NCBI GenBank assembly: GCA_029243145.1
Contig: JAQWSQ010000040.1
Location: 1 to 50,514 of the forward strand
Length of the DNA stretch: 50,514 bases
Origin: Planctomycetaceae bacterium
Lineage (GTDB): Bacteria; Planctomycetota; Planctomycetia; Planctomycetales; Planctomycetaceae
Reading direction: 5' to 3'
The translations under genes and the position numbers were made by a program. The number at the start of each line of letters is the position of its first letter. Position 1 is the stretch's first letter. Below the pieces are notes generated by a model that did no database searches, was not told where the DNA came from, and saw nothing but the letters and a program-made list of their open reading frames with translations. Positions 39,044 to 48,570 of this stretch are shown piece after piece.

Positions 39044-39303
39044 AGAGATTTCCGAATCTTGTGAAACCCGTTCAGCATTTCTTCTCCGGCGAGCTTGAGA
39101 GCTTTGAAGACTCCTTCGGCTGTCTCGACGGCGGCGTCTTTCGTCGGTTCGTATTGCTTGTTCAGTTCGTTGATACGGTCGGAAAGCCGATCATACTCCT
39201 GCTTGGTCTCCATGCCGGCGAGATGCATTTTGACCCGCAATTCGTCCCGCTGCTGTTTGAGGACAGTAATCAGTTCTGCGACATTGCTTTTCGCGTCAGA
39301 CAT
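39040..39303 (-). CDS. Small coiled-coil protein coupled to the ABC1 kinase
   Basis: The ATG at 39303 has an AAGGAG site at ideal spacing; the product is 87 residues, nearly all helix with heptad-like spacing (VAELITVLKQQRDELRVKM, YDRLSDRINELNKQ) and a second helix after a short break. No family is certain; a phasin-like or membrane-associated scaffold is possible. The 4-base overlap with the ABC1 gene suggests that the two proteins work together. Confidence 0.72.
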   Translation of the reverse strand: MSDAKSNVAELITVLKQQRDELRVKMHLAGMETKQEYDRLSDRINELNKQYEPTKDAAVETAEGVFKALKLAGEEMLNGFHKIRKSL

Positions 39304-39605
39304 GTTGAGTCTCCTTGCTGGACAAAATCCGGGCAACCTGATGAGACAGGCGAGAATCCCGCCTTAATCTCACACTTGCAGCTTGGAATAGTCGCCCCAG
39401 TTTATCAAGCCGAATCCAGAATCCGGTTTGTCGTCCCAAGTTCTTGATTCGTAACAGGATCCGCTTTAACATCGGAATCATAGCCTCCGTGCGCAAGCAG
39501 GTGGGCTGAAACACCGTAGGGCAGGCTCCCGCTGCCGAAGCAATCATCAACAATACCACACGGGTGCCACTGCTGGCTCGACCAGTAGTGATGCTCACTA
39601 AAGCC

Positions 39606-39632
39606 CCCGCGGCTTGCGCCGCAGGGCTATGA
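39606..39632 (+). repeat. TTGC-loop hairpin repeat, copy 2
   Basis: CCCGCGGC, loop TTGC, GCCGCAGGG, then CTATGA. The stem has 8 pairs and a bulged A. The rest of 39304-39696 holds other palindromes (GGGCAGGCTCCCGCTGCC near 39519 and CACTGCTGGCTCGACCAGTA near 39572) but no gene. Confidence 0.7.
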
Positions 39633-39696
39633 CCAGATAACTTTTCGTACCTTTCACACATTTGCAACATTTCGCACTTTCGTAAGAGATAGCACC

Positions 39697-41652
<1,956 letters not shown>

Positions 41653-41666
41653 GGTTTAGTTTTGAG

Positions 41667-41687
41667 CCGCCTGCGCAAGCAGGCAGG
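41667..41687 (-). repeat. TTGC-loop hairpin repeat, reverse copy
   Basis: On the minus strand CCTGCCTGC, loop TTGC, GCAGGCGG forms an 8-pair stem with one bulge, like the copies at 2389 and 39606. The CTATGA tail is missing. Confidence 0.5.
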
Positions 41688-41771
41688 GGACGTTGATGAT
41701 CCTTGTGGTTTCATCGCTTTTCCCAAGGATCGGTTCAATGCCCCAAACCTCACCAACCTGAACATTTTACG

Positions 41772-41798
41772 AACCGGTACGAGAGTTCCGGTTTTTTT
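41772..41798 (+). terminator. Rho-independent terminator after acsA
   Basis: AACCGG (41772-41777), loop of 10, CCGGTT (41788-41793) running into seven T (41792-41798). It is the first clear terminator past the acsA stop. Confidence 0.7.
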
Positions 41799-41822
41799 GT
41801 TGGGAAGGTGATTTGAAGAGAG

Positions 41823-41942
41823 TAAGATGACCACTCAAAGGGGTGGCCCGACCAGTCTGATTAAGACTGGTCCTTCAGCAACAAGATGAATCATCATGAT
41901 CGTTCAATAAAATGAGCCATGTGCCTCACCCGATTGCACCCG
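41823..41942 (-). repeat. 120-base ACCAGTC repeat, right inverted copy
   Basis: Reverse complement of 37180-37299 over the same length, with about 11 mismatches by eye and the GACCAGTC...GACTGGTC hairpin intact despite changes in the loop. Confidence 0.88.
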
Positions 41943-41947
41943 ACATC

Positions 41948-42040
41948 TAGGTTGGGTTAGTGTCTACGATCATGATCTGGTCATCGAACTGCTTGTTGGG
42001 TTACGACTCGCTCCGCTCGGACTAACCCAGCCTACAAATT
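41948..42040 (-). repeat. AACCCAACAAGCAG repeat, copy 3 (inverted, shorter)
   Basis: Opens GGTTGGGTTAG and closes CTAACCCAGCC, so the ends are inverted repeats. On the minus strand it shares GAGCGGAGCGAGTCGTAACC and the AAGCAGTTCGATG block with copy 2 but lacks the GACATTTTCTGTAT part. Confidence 0.75.
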
Positions 42041-42097
42041 CTGGAACGCTCATCTTCACTAATCAGGACAATGCCATCTAACGAGCATGAATGAGTG

Positions 42098-42146
42098 TTC
42101 TTTCTTTCTTTCTTTCTTTCTTTGCGTCTTCGCGCCTCTGCGTGAG
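42098..42146. repeat. (TTTC) tetranucleotide tract joined to a CGCAGAGG-type repeat
   Basis: About six TTTC units (42098-42123) run directly into CTTTGCGTCTTCGCGCCTCT then GCGTG, copy 5 of the CGCAGAGG family in inverted orientation. A short palindrome, GTCAGGCACAGCCTGAC, follows near 42160. Confidence 0.8.
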
Positions 42147-42199
42147 TCATTCTTCATCATGTCAGGCACAGCCTGACCTACAAATTAAACTCCCCGCGG

Positions 42200-43603
42200 T
42201 CAACCAAAGAGATCTATGATGGGTTGGCCGGTCGTCAGTTGACGTGAGATGCCGCTGGCGTCGGTCGGGTCGTTGATCGGGATATCGAGGGCGTGGTAGA
42301 TGGTCGCGGCAAGCTCTTCGGGACGGACCGGATTGTGAGTCGGGTGTTCGCCGTATTTGTTCGACTTGCCATACACTTTTCCTCCTGCGATACCCGCCCC
42401 TGCGATGATGGAGGAAAAGCACTTGGGCCAATGTTGCCGTCCGGGGGGATCCTGCTTGAGCACGTACGGCGTGCGACCGAATTCTCCCGTCACGACGACC
42501 AGTGTGTTATCCAGCATGCCACTTTCTTTCAGGTCAGAGAGCAGTGCCGATAATCCTTGATCCAATCGTGGCAAACAGAACCCCATGCCGTAAGAGCCGT
42601 TGCCGAAGGCATTGCCCATCCCCATGTTGCCACCGTGCATGTCCCAACTGCTGCTGGGCGGACCCTGTTTATCATGCTCGGCTTGCCCGGTCCAACCATT
42701 GACGGTGACAAAGCGAACTCCCGATTCGACCATGCGGCGGGCGAGGAGCAGGTTTTGTCCGAGAGGATGTCTGCCGTAGCGGTCACGAACTTTGTCCGGT
42801 TCCTGGCTGAGATTGAAGGCTTGGCGACCTTCTGATCGTGTGAGGGCTTCGTAAGTTTTGGCCCGCATGTCGGACCAGTCTTTGACTTTCTGGTCCTTGT
42901 CCAGTCGGTTGGATTCGAGTTGCCCCAAAAGAGTTTTACGGACTTCGAAACGGTCTTCGTCGTAGGCGTCGTAAATTTGTGGCGGTATGAAATCGTCCAT
43001 CGCGGGATGGTTGTTTGCCGAGCCGACAAAGACGGGAGCGTAGGCCGAACCAAGGTAGCCACCGATGTCGATATTGGGTGCGCAGAAAACGGGTGGTCCC
43101 ACGCATTTGATCAGCCAGGCGTTAGAGACGAAATTACGTGTGCTGGGTTTGTGCTTGGCGACAAACGATCCGAGATAGGGATGTTCATTAGGGACACCCT
43201 GCTGCACCCGTTTCTCGGATTGGCCACTGAGCAGATTATGCATGGCGTCGAAGTGGTTGCTGATCGCTCCCGGATGAGACATCGAATTGATGAGCGTAAA
43301 ATGATCGGTCAGCTTGGCGAGTTCTGCGTGCATCTCGTTGAGACGCATTCCGGGGACTTTGGTTTCAATCGGTTCGTACGGCCCCCGATAATCCATGGGA
43401 GCATCGGGCTTCATATCCCAAGTGTCAACGTGACTGGGTCCACCGCACAACAAAATGAAGATGCAAGACTTATCCGAAGCGACCGCGTTCCCGGAAGCGT
43501 CAACTTCGTCACTCCCCATGACCATGCCGGGCATCCCGAGGCTCATCGTCCCCAAGCCACTGGCAATAAGAGCCTGCCGTCGATTCATCTCGAACTGATT
43601 CAT
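42200..43603 (-). CDS. DUF1501 protein with twin-arginine leader
   Basis: The ATG at 43603 follows GAGG and starts MNQFEMNRRQALIASG, a twin-arginine-type leader (R8-R9), so export through Tat is likely. The 467-residue protein shows DUF1501 motifs (FILLCGGPSHVDTWDMKPD, MSHPGAISNHFD, VVTGEFGRTPYV, GRQHWPKCFSSI), a sulfatase/phosphatase-like fold. In planctomycetes it usually stands next to DUF1549/DUF1553 cytochrome genes; here none is present, so it is an orphan copy. Function unknown. Confidence 0.9.
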   Translation of the reverse strand: MNQFEMNRRQALIASGLGTMSLGMPGMVMGSDEVDASGNAVASDKSCIFILLCGGPSHVDTWDMKPDAPMDYRGPYEPIETKVPGMRLNEMHAELAKLTDHFTLINSMSHPGAISNHFDAMHNLLSGQSEKRVQQGVPNEHPYLGSFVAKHKPSTRNFVSNAWLIKCVGPPVFCAPNIDIGGYLGSAYAPVFVGSANNHPAMDDFIPPQIYDAYDEDRFEVRKTLLGQLESNRLDKDQKVKDWSDMRAKTYEALTRSEGRQAFNLSQEPDKVRDRYGRHPLGQNLLLARRMVESGVRFVTVNGWTGQAEHDKQGPPSSSWDMHGGNMGMGNAFGNGSYGMGFCLPRLDQGLSALLSDLKESGMLDNTLVVVTGEFGRTPYVLKQDPPGRQHWPKCFSSIIAGAGIAGGKVYGKSNKYGEHPTHNPVRPEELAATIYHALDIPINDPTDASGISRQLTTGQPIIDLFG

Positions 43604-44449
43604 AATCAACCTCGCTTCGTTGCGGATTACTGAGAAATGACAGGCAGCCAAAGATATATCAACGAGCACTCATGTTAACCATCCGAGTCCGAAATGTCAC
43701 TTTTTTCTTTTGCGGCAAGCGAAACTGCTGGGAGAACTTACTAAACCTTCCCCAAGGGAGGGTTAACGACAAGCAAGAAAGAGAGATTTCCAATTCACGC
43801 GGTTCTCATTTCAGATGGCCACAAGAAACACAAAAAGTCACAAAGAAGATCATTTCGTGGCCGGGTGCCACGCTCTCGCTTGCGTGAGTGTATTTCACAC
43901 TGGCGGACAAGCCGACCAGTGCCACCCTTTTTTTCTTCTGGGGCTATGCTTGTGTTCCAAAATTCGAAGACTGCTTGGGAATTGAGAGTTCTATTTTTTT
44001 CATATTTTGAGAGCCCAAGCCACACATCAACAAGACGTTGTCTTCCTCATATTTCTCTGCGTACTCAGCGAACTCCGCGGTTCATAAAACTTTCCAAGGC
44101 CCGGCTGGTTCGCGCCAGCGGCTTAAAGTTCCGTTATTTGCTCACGGCTCAAATAGCGATCTCAATACGAAATGTTGACCGAAACCATCCCGACTGCTTG
44201 CGCAGATCGGGCTATGAAAAACGCGCACGCCAATACACAAGAGATCGGTACTACCCAGGTGCGTGTGAGTCGTTTTTTTTGTTTTTTCCCTGGGACTCCG
44301 CGCCGCTGTGTGATTTGACTCCAACTTCGAAGACGCTCGTACTGTCGCTACCGAAATGAGAAAGAAAGCATAATTCTAACTCGCTCTCGTTTTTGAACTC
44401 TTAATCTCGCCAACAAATCCATCGATCAACAGAGTTCGCCATCTAACCA
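43604..44449. other. Repeat-rich intergenic region
   Basis: I see no credible gene here. It holds a palindrome-containing block at 43861-43926 (CACTGGCGGACAAGCCGACC then AGTG), a diverged CGCAGAGG-type unit near 44054-44080, and a TTGC-loop hairpin at 44189. An open frame of 164 codons on the plus strand passes through these repeats and has no protein-like composition. Confidence 0.6.
44189..44217 (+). repeat. TTGC-loop hairpin repeat, copy 3
   Basis: CCCGACTGC, loop TTGC, GCAGATCGGG, then CTATGA. The stem has 9 pairs and one bulged A at the same side as copy 2. Confidence 0.7.
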
Positions 44450-45553
44450 TCAGCGATAACGTGTCTGAGTCATATCGTAGGGTGGAGAGAGAACTCGTTC
44501 GGGGACGGCGGGTGCGCGTGTTGAGAAATAGATGTACGGCGAGATAGAAGCCGCCAGATCGGGGCGAGAAATGAAGTCTTCCCAGTTGTGATGCGTGCCC
44601 ATTTCTCGTGTCACGTCCATTTGATGGATACGTTGCGCGAGAGGCCCCATTGCTTGATAATCGCGACTTCTAAAGCCGGCACGCCCCACGGCTTGTTTGC
44701 TGGCTGGCGAGCGCAGGTGATAGAAACCAAGCGCCCAATCGCGTTGGTTGACCAGATTCAATAACGCTTCGGTTCGACACAATGCCCCACCATATCGTTG
44801 ACCGGGATTTAACCAGTCATGATCGATGGCAGCGGCGGTCAAAACCACACGAATTTGATGCCCGCGATCAACGCCGCTCGGCAAGCGAAAGCCTTGCACA
44901 CTGCCCCCTGACATCAGGTGCAAAAGCGATGTGATTGATCGTGTCCCCTGACTGTGTCCGATCAACGACACAGGAGACTCCGTCGGAACCTGTTGGAGAA
45001 GACGTGAGAGATAAAACCCATTCCGGGCGGCGCGTGGACCGAGGACGGTGAAATCGACATGAGGAAGATAGGTCATGGCGTCGCTGGGCCAACTGTAGAA
45101 AATCACATGCAACGGCTGGCCGGGGCGTGCGCGTCTCAACCAGCGAAAAGTCTTCCAGCTATACTCGATGGCAGTTTGCCATTTCACATAACTGCCATGT
45201 ACGACAATGCAAACCGGAACACCGGGCGTGAGTGATTGTGAGAGTACAGACTCTCGATTCGGGCATCGATTGATTTGTACTGACACTTTGTCCGATGGAG
45301 AAGGCGACAGGCAGTCGGGGCAATCGACCGACCAGACATCGAGTGGACCAGAACCGATTTGTCCATCGCCTTGAGGTACACGTCGACTGCTGACAATCCA
45401 AAAACGATCATCCACATAGTTTGACACCATCGGAGATTCTGCCTGCGCAGGTGACGGCAAATCTGCCAGTACCGCAGGAGCGGGAGGCTGTGCGCAGGCC
45501 ATCAGTGGAAACAGTGCCGGCAAAGCCGTCAGCAATAACAGTCGACGGAACAT
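44450..45553 (-). CDS. Lipoprotein-like alpha/beta-hydrolase
   Basis: A 367-residue protein whose leader ends in L-M-A-C20, a plausible lipobox, so it may be membrane-anchored by lipid. VVHGSYV (117-123) forms the oxyanion strand, and S201 in G-H-S-Q-G is the nucleophile of an alpha/beta-hydrolase; FYSWPSDA (152-159) resembles DUF900-type hydrolases. The acid is uncertain; H344-like residues near the C-terminus (THHNWEDF) could supply the base. Substrate unknown. The gene stands alone. Confidence 0.75.
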   Translation of the reverse strand: MFRRLLLLTALPALFPLMACAQPPAPAVLADLPSPAQAESPMVSNYVDDRFWIVSSRRVPQGDGQIGSGPLDVWSVDCPDCLSPSPSDKVSVQINRCPNRESVLSQSLTPGVPVCIVVHGSYVKWQTAIEYSWKTFRWLRRARPGQPLHVIFYSWPSDAMTYLPHVDFTVLGPRAARNGFYLSRLLQQVPTESPVSLIGHSQGTRSITSLLHLMSGGSVQGFRLPSGVDRGHQIRVVLTAAAIDHDWLNPGQRYGGALCRTEALLNLVNQRDWALGFYHLRSPASKQAVGRAGFRSRDYQAMGPLAQRIHQMDVTREMGTHHNWEDFISRPDLAASISPYIYFSTRAPAVPERVLSPPYDMTQTRYR

Positions 45554-45610
45554 AGACCAGAATCACAGGCGGTGTATGAGCACTCCGGCCTCCGGTCCGA
45601 GATCGCACTC

Positions 45611-45646
45611 TGAGTTATTCATCCGCCATCAGTCGGCGGAGACTCA
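45611..45646. other. Hairpin in the 45554-45891 gap
   Basis: TGAGT...TCCGCC, loop ATCAGTC, GGCGGA...ACTCA forms a two-part stem. There is no T-run. Nothing else stands out in this gap apart from a CAGGAG ribosome site just before the next gene. Confidence 0.4.
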
Positions 45647-45891
45647 ATCAGGAAGGAGCAAAACGCTCCCGAGCATAATGGAGATCGGTCATTTCTGCCG
45701 GTCAAAGCGACTCAAAATCGTCTCTTCTCAAATTTCTGAGTGATTCCGAGTGTGTTACGAGAGAGACGGGAGAGAGTGAATTTTGGTAAACTCTACCGGT
45801 TGTCAGGCGTCACAGAGTGGTCCACTGGGCATCCGGTGCAGATTGTATTAGTCTGTAAGACCATTTTCTGGCCAGTTACAGGAGCCATTCC

Positions 45892-46479
45892 ATGCGTGTT
45901 GGCATCTTTGCCGATTCTCACGATCATCTCGACCATGTCCGCCGTGCGGTTGATACTTTTAACGAGTATGCCTGCGAATTGGTGGTCTTCGCGGGAGACT
46001 TCGTATCGCCCCTTGTCATTCCACCGTTGCGAAACTTACGTTGCCCCATGATTGCCTGTTTTGGTGATAATGACGGGAACAAGATCGGCATTCAGGGTGG
46101 AATGAAGATTGTCGGCACACTCGCAGAACCTCCGTTCGGGTTCGTCGCAAAAGATGGCACAAAGTTTCTTGTCACTCACATGCTGGAGCAGCTCAAAGGG
46201 TATGTCGATGGTTCTGATGTGGTGATCTTCGCCCATACTCATCGCCCGAGTGAAGTGACCGACAAGCACGGTCGCATGTTTATCAATCCAGGTGAGACGG
46301 GGGGCTGGTTCTTTCGAGAACCCAACGTAACGATTCTCGATACGCAGACACGCGATATCTGTAAGGTCAATCTCAACCCCGAGATGAAAATGCCGCGACC
46401 TCAAGGTCCTACCGCCGTGAAAGAAGATGCCGAGTCCCCTTCTGCTTCCGAAATCACCGAATCACCTTCTCAGCCTTAA
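45892..46479 (+). CDS. YfcE-like metallophosphoesterase
   Basis: A 195-residue cytosolic phosphodiesterase. Metal ligands are D8 and H10 (ADSHDH), D36 (AGDF), N60 (GDND), the THM histidine near 95 and HTH at about 114-116, the complete calcineurin-like set. NPGETGGW follows as usual. The C-terminal 35 residues are a Pro/Ser/Glu-rich tail unlike the compact YfcE family. The rhomboid gene starts 25 bases after the stop, so the two are likely an operon. Confidence 0.9.
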   Translation: MRVGIFADSHDHLDHVRRAVDTFNEYACELVVFAGDFVSPLVIPPLRNLRCPMIACFGDNDGNKIGIQGGMKIVGTLAEPPFGFVAKDGTKFLVTHMLEQLKGYVDGSDVVIFAHTHRPSEVTDKHGRMFINPGETGGWFFREPNVTILDTQTRDICKVNLNPEMKMPRPQGPTAVKEDAESPSASEITESPSQP

Positions 46480-46504
46480 CAGCTCTTCAGAAAATCTCTC
46501 GAAC

Positions 46505-47422
46505 ATGCGACACGTCGGCGATCTTCCCACCGAACAACAGGCACAAAAGTTTGTTGATTACCTTCTCGTGGAGGGTATCAAGACCCAATTCGAGCAAGAA
46601 GGAGAGCGGTACGCATTATGGGTGATTGAAGAGGACGCCGCCGCGCGCATCAAAGAAGAACTCGAACTGTTTTGCGAGAATCCAAACGACTCGCGCTATC
46701 AGGGACACCACGGCAAAGCCGATCAACAACGAAAAGCAGAAGAGAAAGCCGCTCGCGAATTCAAAAAACGTCAGGTCGATGTTCGTACCCGCTGGCGTGG
46801 GAACGGCACGGGAGTGAAAGCCGGCCCGGTCACCAAGTCGTTAATTGGCATCAGTATTCTGGTCGCACTATTGACGGGCTTGGGGACCTCCGAAAACGAG
46901 GCTCTCTTTCTCCTACTGTTCGAAAAGCTGCAACCGGTCCAAGATGGATTTCTGAGAAGTGGGACGACAGCCATTATGCAGGGTGAAGTCTGGAGAATCT
47001 TCACACCCATGTTTATCCACTTCGGCCCCTTGCATATCCTGTTTAATATGATGTGGTTGTACCAACTCGGGAATCAGATGGAACCGCGTCTCGGGCAGTG
47101 GAAATACCTCATCATCGTCCTCGTGATTTCAGGAATCTCAAACTATGGTGAGTTCGCCTGGGCACAATGGAACAATCATTTCTCCATCTTTGGTGGCATG
47201 TCGGGCGTTGTTTACGGCATGCTGGGCTACATCTGGATGAGGTCACGTTATCTCCCTGAAGAGCGATATTTTCTGCCGCAACAAACCATCATGTTCATGC
47301 TGGGATGGCTGGTTCTGTGTATGACTGGAATGATGGGCAACATCGCCAACGCCGCCCACTTGATCGGTTTGATTGCCGGTTGTGCCATTGGTTATGCACC
47401 CGTAATCCTCGGCAAGAAATAG
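46505..47422 (+). CDS. Rhomboid intramembrane serine protease
   Basis: I chose the ATG at 46505 (305 residues), just after the previous stop; an in-frame start at 46427 would overlap that gene. Residues 1-60 form a GlpG-like cytoplasmic domain (LPTEQQAQKFVDYLLVEG), a charged linker follows, and the six-helix core begins at about 110. Ser233 (FGGMSG) and His285 (ANAAHLIG) form the dyad; H177 and N181 (LHILFNMMW) line the oxyanion site. It cleaves membrane-spanning substrates. Confidence 0.93.
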   Translation: MRHVGDLPTEQQAQKFVDYLLVEGIKTQFEQEGERYALWVIEEDAAARIKEELELFCENPNDSRYQGHHGKADQQRKAEEKAAREFKKRQVDVRTRWRGNGTGVKAGPVTKSLIGISILVALLTGLGTSENEALFLLLFEKLQPVQDGFLRSGTTAIMQGEVWRIFTPMFIHFGPLHILFNMMWLYQLGNQMEPRLGQWKYLIIVLVISGISNYGEFAWAQWNNHFSIFGGMSGVVYGMLGYIWMRSRYLPEERYFLPQQTIMFMLGWLVLCMTGMMGNIANAAHLIGLIAGCAIGYAPVILGKK

Positions 47423-47425
47423 CAA

Positions 47426-48373
47426 CTAGCGTTTGAAGAACGACGAGAGGGCGATCAATGGGAAGCCGAATAAATATTTGAACGCTCCCTGTCTGAGATG
47501 AGCGTTAAACGACGCCCGGTATAACTTCCAGGCTCCCGCTCGATCACCTTCACTCAAGCATGCCAACGATACGGGACGCACATGCCGATTGAGAATCCGC
47601 CAGCGTTCGCCAGAACGTCGACCTCCACCGGGATAATTGCCTTCCCTCTCCTGCGCCAACAAGAACTCAATCCCCGCGCGAGTTTTGTTCGTTTAAGCTG
47701 TTAATGAGTTTGTGTGGCGGCGATACATCAAAGTGGTTGGCGAGATGATCTGCACAAAGACGGGAGCCGTGGCGAGACGCATGGCCATATCATGATCCTC
47801 GGCGTTAATCGTCTCTTTCGTAAAGCCACTCGATTCGAGAAAGAGATCCTTTCTAACTACCATCATGCCAGCTCCGAGCGTGACCTCAGAGTTTCGCGAA
47901 CTGGCGAGATAATCAGCATATCGGTTCATCTTGATGTCACTTACGATCTCTCGACTCGATGAGGAATCCTGGCTGAACTCAATCACGCAAGCTGCCAGTA
48001 ACGAAGCATGGTTATTATTGATGATCTCTGTGTAAGTCGATATCGCGGTTGGAACCATCAGATCATCCGAGTCCAGGAAGACCAAGTAACTACCCACGGC
48101 TTCCTGAGTCCCCCGATTTCGAGCGACACCCGCACCGGCATTTGCCTGCTGAATGAGTTTGGCCCCCGCCTCATCCACAATCGGAGAGATTATCTTCGCC
48201 TCTTTGTCGCCAGAGCCATCATCGACGACCAGAATTTCGACAGGTGATATTGTTTGCGCATGGACCGATGCCAGCGTTTCGGCGAGAAACTCACTGCGAT
48301 TATAAATCGGGATGACAACAGAGAATGTCGGATTCATGGGTCGTGTAACAATTAAGGTCAGGGATTCCCCCAA
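47426..48373 (-). pseudogene. Family-2 glycosyltransferase interrupted by an in-frame stop
   Basis: From the ATG at 48373 the 226-residue product is a GT-A enzyme (FSVVIPIYNRSEFLAETL, VVDDGSGD, NAGAGVARNRG, FLDSDDLM) and stops at TAA 47693-47695. The same frame continues without shift as TNKTRAGIEFLLAQEREGNY and then, to 47426, a tail rich in the GAWKLYR...GAFKYLFGFPLIAL features usual at the end of these enzymes. One codon change would restore about 315 residues. The catalytic core is intact in the short product, so activity cannot be excluded. It is convergent with the rhomboid gene, 3 bases apart. Confidence 0.8.
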
Positions 48374-48570
48374 GATACGAAATATTTCACGAATTCTGTG
48401 TGAAAACCGTGGAACAACGAATCAATGGAAGCAGTTTGGGGTTTATGAGTCCACCTGTTGCGATTATACCGGAGATGTCCGAAAGTTTTTGAAACCGGAA
48501 CCTCGGTTCTCGGGTACTTTGTTGTTGTCCCAAATGCTCATTGCGGTCCTAATTTTTACGGATTTTTTTC

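Noticed and set aside
43865..44359. 164-codon frame in the repeat-rich gap
   Set aside because: It passes through repeats, lacks a ribosome site and has no protein-like composition.
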